Source: Pseudomonas abieticivorans
GTDB taxonomy: Bacteria; Pseudomonadota; Gammaproteobacteria; Pseudomonadales; Pseudomonadaceae
Assembly (NCBI RefSeq): GCF_023509015.1
Contig: NZ_CP094975.1
Location: forward strand, 3,403,501 to 3,467,500
Direction: 5' to 3'
Length of the DNA: 64,000 bases
In this document: positions 60,293 to 64,000 of the stretch, in pieces
Position numbering within the stretch: position 1 is the stretch's first letter
How the letters are laid out: each line of letters begins with the position of its first letter
The notes under the pieces: model-generated
The model's input: only the letters and a program-made list of their open reading frames with translations
Database searches by the model: none
Told to the model about the DNA's origin: nothing
Program-made: the position numbers and the translations under genes

Positions 60293-60515
60293 GTGGGCCT
60301 GGGCCCTGCTCCAGGTGTGCTTGGCTGCAATACCACTCTTGGCCACGGTGCAGGGCACGGTCGTGGGGCAGGTGCACGCCGCAATGGGCGCAACGCACCA
60401 TTTGCAGGGTTTTCTGCCCGGGAGGGCTTTGTGGCTGGGAAACGCCAGCCTTGAATTTGCGCCACAGCCAAATGCCGGCAAAAACGATGACGATCCAGAA
60501 AATCAGGCGAATCAT
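60282..60515 (-). CDS. Small membrane zinc-ribbon protein coupled to pilS (PP0621-like)
   Basis: A 77-aa protein with one N-terminal membrane helix (IRLIFWIVIVFAGIWLWRKF) and a C-terminal cysteine motif CAHCGVHLPHDRALHRGQEWYCSQAH resembling a zinc ribbon. I recognise the pseudomonad PP0621-type group. The function is unknown. It precedes pilS and its stop overlaps the pilS GTG start by 11 bp, hinting at a role in or near the PilSR system. Confidence 0.8.
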   Translation of the reverse strand: MIRLIFWIVIVFAGIWLWRKFKAGVSQPQSPPGQKTLQMVRCAHCGVHLPHDRALHRGQEWYCSQAHLEQGPGPRER

Positions 60516-60612
60516 GATGAACGGCTCAGGCGGGGAAGAGCGGGCAGTGTAGGAGGGGGGCGAGCGGTCAGCAAGCTTCGTTTTGTATGCCCAGGTTTGC
60601 GGACCTGCCCAC

Positions 60613-60636
60613 TGTAGAGGCGGATTTATCCGCGAA
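60613..60636 (+). repeat. Single REP element
   Basis: One copy TGTAGAGGCGGATTTATCCG in the gap between the PP0621-like gene and the bamD terminator. No inverted partner. Confidence 0.75.
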
Positions 60637-60647
60637 AAGCACACCAC

Positions 60648-60678
60648 AAAAAAAAGCGGCCCGAAGGCCGCCTTTTTT
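60648..60678 (-). terminator. Terminator of bamD
   Basis: GCGGCC-TTCG-GGCCGC on the minus strand with an A/T-run on each side. It sits 16 bases after the bamD stop codon. Confidence 0.9.
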
Positions 60679-60693
60679 AACTCACCGCAACGA

Positions 60694-61722
60694 TCAGTCA
60701 AACAAACCGAACGTCAGGTGGCTGAACCATGAGCGCTTGGCCGGTGCTGCGTCGGCGGCAGGCTCGGCAGGCTGGTCTTCCAGCGTACCGCCCTGATCCT
60801 TAGGCAGCAGTTCGTGCGGGATGGCTTCCTTGGCGTCTTCGTATTGCTTGACGACTTCCTGGTTGCCACGGGTTTCACCCGGCGGCAGCGGCGGCTCGGA
60901 GCCCACCAGGCCCAGGGTGGCCTTGGACAGCCACGAGCGGTTGTCCGCTTCGGCCTGCTGCGGCACGAACTCGCCATCCTTCAGGCTTGGGTGGTTGGGG
61001 TAGTTCAGCTTCAGGGTTTCCAGGCTGGTAGCGGCCAGGTCGTCCAGGTGCAGACGCTGGTAGGCCTCGACCATCACCGCCAGGCCGTCGCCGACCGATG
61101 GGGTTTCCTGGAAGTTTTCCACCACGTAACGGCCACGGTTGGCAGCGGCTACATACGCCTGACGGGTCAGGTAGTAGTCGGCCACGTGGATCTCGTAGGA
61201 GGCCAGCAGGTTGCGCAGGTAGACCATGCGCTGCTTGGCATCCGGTGAGTAGCGGCTGTTGGGGTAGCGGCTGGTCAGCTGGGCGAACTCGTTGTAGGAG
61301 TCGCGGGCAGCGCCCGGGTCACGCTTGGTCATGTCCAGCGGCAGGAAGCGCGCCAGCAGGCCACGGTCCTGGTCGAACGAGGTCAGGCCCTTGAGGTAGT
61401 AGGCGTAGTCGACGTTCGGGTGCTGGGGGTGCAGGCGGATGAAACGTTCGGCAGCAGACTTCGCGGCCTCCGGCTCCGAGTTCTTGTAGTTGGCGTAAAT
61501 CAGCTCCAACTGGGCCTGGTCGGCGTAGCGGCCGAACGGGTAGCGTGAGTCCAGCGCCTTGAGCTTGGCGGTCGCGCTGGTATAGCTATGGTTGTCCAGG
61601 TCGGCCTGTGCCTGCTGGTACAACTCGACTTCGCTCAGGTTTTCGTCGACAACTTCCTTCTTCGACGAACAGGCGGCAGTAAGTCCGAGGATGGCGATCA
61701 GCAGCAGGTGTTTCACTTGCAT
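60694..61722 (-). CDS. bamD: Outer-membrane assembly lipoprotein BamD
   Basis: The 342-aa lipoprotein of the BAM complex folds beta-barrel proteins into the outer membrane. It has a lipoprotein signal ([15 protein letters not shown], lipobox TAAC) and five TPR-like repeats ([36 protein letters not shown] onward). A C-terminal extension rich in Pro, Glu and Ala (about residue 280 to the end) is longer than E. coli BamD (245 aa) and typical of pseudomonads. I use the ATG at 61722 where the signal begins. Confidence 0.94.
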   Translation of the reverse strand: MQVKHLLLIAILGLTAACSSKKEVVDENLSEVELYQQAQADLDNHSYTSATAKLKALDSRYPFGRYADQAQLELIYANYKNSEPEAAKSAAERFIRLHPQHPNVDYAYYLKGLTSFDQDRGLLARFLPLDMTKRDPGAARDSYNEFAQLTSRYPNSRYSPDAKQRMVYLRNLLASYEIHVADYYLTRQAYVAAANRGRYVVENFQETPSVGDGLAVMVEAYQRLHLDDLAATSLETLKLNYPNHPSLKDGEFVPQQAEADNRSWLSKATLGLVGSEPPLPPGETRGNQEVVKQYEDAKEAIPHELLPKDQGGTLEDQPAEPAADAAPAKRSWFSHLTFGLFD

Positions 61723-61871
61723 GGCGGCTAGCGTCCCTATGACGGCCGCTGTCTTGGGCGTGGCCGTCCTGTTATGATGGGCGCCCCGTGGAACCCTCGG
61801 GGCAAAAGACGCCGTATTTAACCACAAGCGTGCAGCCGAAACCAAAGGCTGTGCCGCCGCCTAGTCCGAGC

Positions 61872-62834
61872 ATGTCCGAGATCATACAACTTCGCGCAGA
61901 GGTGCCGTCCGAATTGGGCGGCCAACGCCTCGATCAAGTCGCCGCACAAATGTTCGCTGAGCACTCGCGCTCGCGCCTTTCCGCCTGGATCAAAGAAGGC
62001 CTCCTGACTGTGGACGGGGGCGTAGTACGCCCGCGTGACATCGTTCATGGCGGCGCGATCCTCGAACTGAACGCTGAACAGGAAGCCCAGGGCGAGTGGG
62101 TTGCCCAGGACATCGAACTGGACATCGTCTACGAAGACGACCAGATCCTTGTCATCAACAAGCCGTCCGGCCTGGTGGTCCACCCGGCCGTCGGGCATGC
62201 CGATGGCACCTTGCTCAACGCCTTGCTGCACCACGTGCCGGACATTATCAATGTGCCGCGCGCGGGTATCGTGCATCGCCTGGACAAGGACACCACCGGT
62301 CTGATGGTGGTCGCCAAGACCATTCAGGCTCAGACTCAACTGGTTACGCAGCTACAAAATCGTACCGTTAGTCGGATTTATGAATGTATCGTCATTGGTG
62401 TGGTGACGGCCGGGGGCAAAATCAACGCCCCGATCGGTCGCCATGGCCAGCAGCGCCAGCGCATGGCGGTGATGGAAGGTGGCAAACCTGCCGTCAGCCA
62501 CTATCGCGTGCTGGAGCGTTTCCGTTCCCACACGCACGTGCGGGTCAAGCTGGAAACCGGGCGTACCCACCAGATCCGCGTGCACATGTCGCACATCAAC
62601 TTCCCGTTGGTGGGTGACCCGGCCTACGGCGGTCGCTTCCGCATTCCGCCGGCAGCCAACCCGACCATGGTCGAGGCGCTCAAGACCTTCCCGCGCCAGG
62701 CCCTGCATGCACGCTTCCTGGAACTGACCCACCCGACCACGGGTGTGCGCATGAACTGGGAATCGCCGCTGCCCGACGACCTGGTCTGGCTGCTGACCCT
62801 GCTCAAGCAGGATCGCGAGGCGTTTGTCGGGTGA
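61872..62834 (+). CDS. rluD: 23S rRNA pseudouridine synthase RluD
   Basis: The 320-aa enzyme makes pseudouridines 1911, 1915 and 1917 in helix 69 of 23S rRNA. It has an S4 domain (GGQRLDQVAAQMFAEHSRSRLSAWI) and the catalytic HRLDKDTTGLMV loop near residue 140. ATG at 61872 begins the conserved SEIIQLRAEVP. It is divergent from bamD and overlaps pgeF by 4 bp (GTGA). Confidence 0.94.
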   Translation: MSEIIQLRAEVPSELGGQRLDQVAAQMFAEHSRSRLSAWIKEGLLTVDGGVVRPRDIVHGGAILELNAEQEAQGEWVAQDIELDIVYEDDQILVINKPSGLVVHPAVGHADGTLLNALLHHVPDIINVPRAGIVHRLDKDTTGLMVVAKTIQAQTQLVTQLQNRTVSRIYECIVIGVVTAGGKINAPIGRHGQQRQRMAVMEGGKPAVSHYRVLERFRSHTHVRVKLETGRTHQIRVHMSHINFPLVGDPAYGGRFRIPPAANPTMVEALKTFPRQALHARFLELTHPTTGVRMNWESPLPDDLVWLLTLLKQDREAFVG

Positions 62835-63565
62835 ATGACTTCACGCACAGCCTGTTGACCCCGGATTGGCCTGCGCCAGCCTGGGTCAAGGCCTGCGTGA
62901 CCACCCGCGCAGGCGGCGTCAGCCTGGCGCCGTTCGAATCCTTGAATCTGGGCGATCACGTGGGCGATGCGCCTGCCGCGGTCGCCGAGAATCGCCGGCG
63001 GCTTAGCGATCATTTCGGCATAAAGCCTGCCTGGTTGAGCCAGGTTCATGGCGTTGCCGTGGCCCACGCCAACCCCGATGAAATCGCCGAGGCCGACGCC
63101 AGTTGGACCGCAACGCCGGGCATTGCCTGCACGGTGATGACCGCTGATTGCCTGCCAGCACTGTTTTGCGACCGTGCCGGCACCCGCGTCGCGGCGGCCC
63201 ATGCCGGCTGGCGCGGGTTGGCAGCGGGAGTGCTGGAAGCTGCGGCCGATAGCTTGCAGGTGCCGGGTGAAGACATCCTGGTGTGGTTGGGCCCGGCCAT
63301 TGGCGCGCAAGCGTTCGAGGTGGGCGCCGAGGTGCGCGAGGCGTTTATCGCCACGCATCCGCAAAGCGATCAAGCCTTTGTGCCGGGTGCCCAGCCTGGC
63401 AAGTTCATTGCCGACATCTATGCCCTGGCGCGCCTGCGCCTGGCAGCCCACGGCATTGAAGCGGTGTATGGCGGTGGTTTTTGCACCGTGAGCGACTCGC
63501 GCTTCTACTCTTACCGTCGTGGTGCGCGTACCGGGCGGTTTGCCTCGTTGGTGTGGCTGGAATAG
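62831..63565 (+). CDS. pgeF: PgeF/YfiH family peptidoglycan editing factor (polyphenol oxidase fold)
   Basis: The 244-aa protein of the laccase-domain family has the metal-binding pattern TADCLPALFCD, AAAHAGWRGLAAGV and the C-terminal FCTVSDSRFYSYRR. It is reported to edit peptidoglycan and to act as a purine nucleoside phosphorylase or Cu-dependent oxidase; which applies here is not readable. It starts with GTG at 62831 in the rluD stop codon. In E. coli yfiH also follows rluD and precedes clpB. Confidence 0.9.
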   Translation: MNDFTHSLLTPDWPAPAWVKACVTTRAGGVSLAPFESLNLGDHVGDAPAAVAENRRRLSDHFGIKPAWLSQVHGVAVAHANPDEIAEADASWTATPGIACTVMTADCLPALFCDRAGTRVAAAHAGWRGLAAGVLEAAADSLQVPGEDILVWLGPAIGAQAFEVGAEVREAFIATHPQSDQAFVPGAQPGKFIADIYALARLRLAAHGIEAVYGGGFCTVSDSRFYSYRRGARTGRFASLVWLE

Positions 63566-63595
63566 CCCACAGGGTAGGGCAATACATCCGCTAAG

Positions 63596-63624
63596 CTTGA
63601 ATCCTGCGCAATCGTCCGCATCTA
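63596..63624 (+). promoter_or_regulatory. RpoH (sigma-32) promoter of clpB
   Basis: CTTGAAT and CCGCATCTA are separated by 13 bases, close to the heat-shock consensus CTTGAAA-N13-15-CCCCATNT. It is 72 bases before the clpB start codon. Confidence 0.75.
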
Positions 63625-63695
63625 TAGCGGTATCTCGGCAGGTTTTCTTTACAGGTGTGTTCATTGCTCCGGCCTGCCCATCAGGAAGGTGACTT

Positions 63696-64000
63696 ATGCG
63701 TATAGACCGTTTAACCAGCAAGTTGCAGTTAGCCTTGTCCGACGCCCAATCCCTGGCCGTCGGCATGGACCACCCCGGCATTGAGCCGGCGCATTTGATG
63801 CAAGCTCTGCTCGACCAGCAGGGTGGCTCGATCAAGCCGCTGTTGATGCAGACAGGCTTTGACGTGAACAGCCTGCGCAAGGCATTGAGCAAAGAGCTCG
63901 ACCAACTGCCAAAAATCCAGAACCCCACGGGCGACGTGAACATGTCCCAGGACCTGGCGCGCCTGCTCAATCAGGCCGACCGCCTGGCCCAGCAGAAGGG
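63696..64000 (+). CDS. clpB: ClpB disaggregase, N-terminal part (cut by window end)
   Basis: The first 101 codons of ClpB are present: [19 protein letters not shown], then [19 protein letters not shown], the first Clp N-terminal repeat. ClpB is a heat-shock AAA+ chaperone that dissolves protein aggregates with DnaK. AAGGTGAC precedes the ATG at 63696 and a sigma-32 promoter lies upstream. The remainder lies beyond the window. Confidence 0.93.
   Translation, partial: MRIDRLTSKLQLALSDAQSLAVGMDHPGIEPAHLMQALLDQQGGSIKPLLMQTGFDVNSLRKALSKELDQLPKIQNPTGDVNMSQDLARLLNQADRLAQQK

Overview
The window looks like core chromosome of a Pseudomonas from the P. fluorescens/P. putida side of the genus. GC and coding density are high. 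Gene content and order resemble, from memory, the P. aeruginosa PAO1 blocks around PA4542-PA4576 and PA4601-PA4615. Intergenic spaces carry many Pseudomonas REP palindromes. I see no prophage, insertion sequence, CRISPR array, rRNA or tRNA.

Layout. 1-10.9 kb: trmA, a purine-type NCS2 permease, a divergent three-gene molybdenum hydroxylase operon, an EntS-like MFS exporter, and the cyanide-insensitive oxidase operon cioAB plus a 53-aa DUF2474 gene behind an Anr box. 10.9-21.2 kb: rlmG, a LuxR solo, fpr, mscL, radA, a PilZ protein, cstA-yjiX-yjiA and glyA. 21.4-25.2 kb: a MorA-type PAS-GGDEF-EAL gene whose first transmembrane segment is separated from the rest by one extra base. 25.5-30.7 kb: ettA, a lipoprotein/Gre-family pair, a DUF4105 protein and a DUF3015 protein. 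31-37.6 kb: a Lon-family protease, several small conserved genes, fklB, a small gene behind a strong Fur box, yjdM and ispB. 37.7-49.7 kb: rplU-rpmA-obgE-proB-creA, rpsT, murJ, and the overlapping ribF-ileS-lspA-fkpB-ispH run. 49.7-57.3 kb: a convergent FimT-like pseudopilin gene, the minor pilin operon fimU-pilV-pilW-pilX-pilY1-pilE, then thiO. 57.4-64 kb: pilR and pilS with a coupled small zinc-ribbon gene, bamD, rluD, pgeF, and the start of clpB behind an RpoH-type promoter.

Themes. Type IV pilus assembly and control (fimT, fimU-pilE, pilSR) and c-di-GMP signalling (PilZ protein, MorA) recur. Envelope genes (lspA, bamD, murJ, two lipoproteins, DUF4105) and translation genes (ettA, rplU, rpmA, rpsT, obgE, ileS, rluD, rlmG, trmA) make up most of the rest. 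The clearest anomalies are the morA frameshift, the Gre-like protein without the acidic tip, the FimT-like pilin with Gln at position +5, the Fur-boxed 80-aa gene, and a REP-like 18-mer inside thiO. I found no wholly new multi-gene system. The best leads are these individual oddities.
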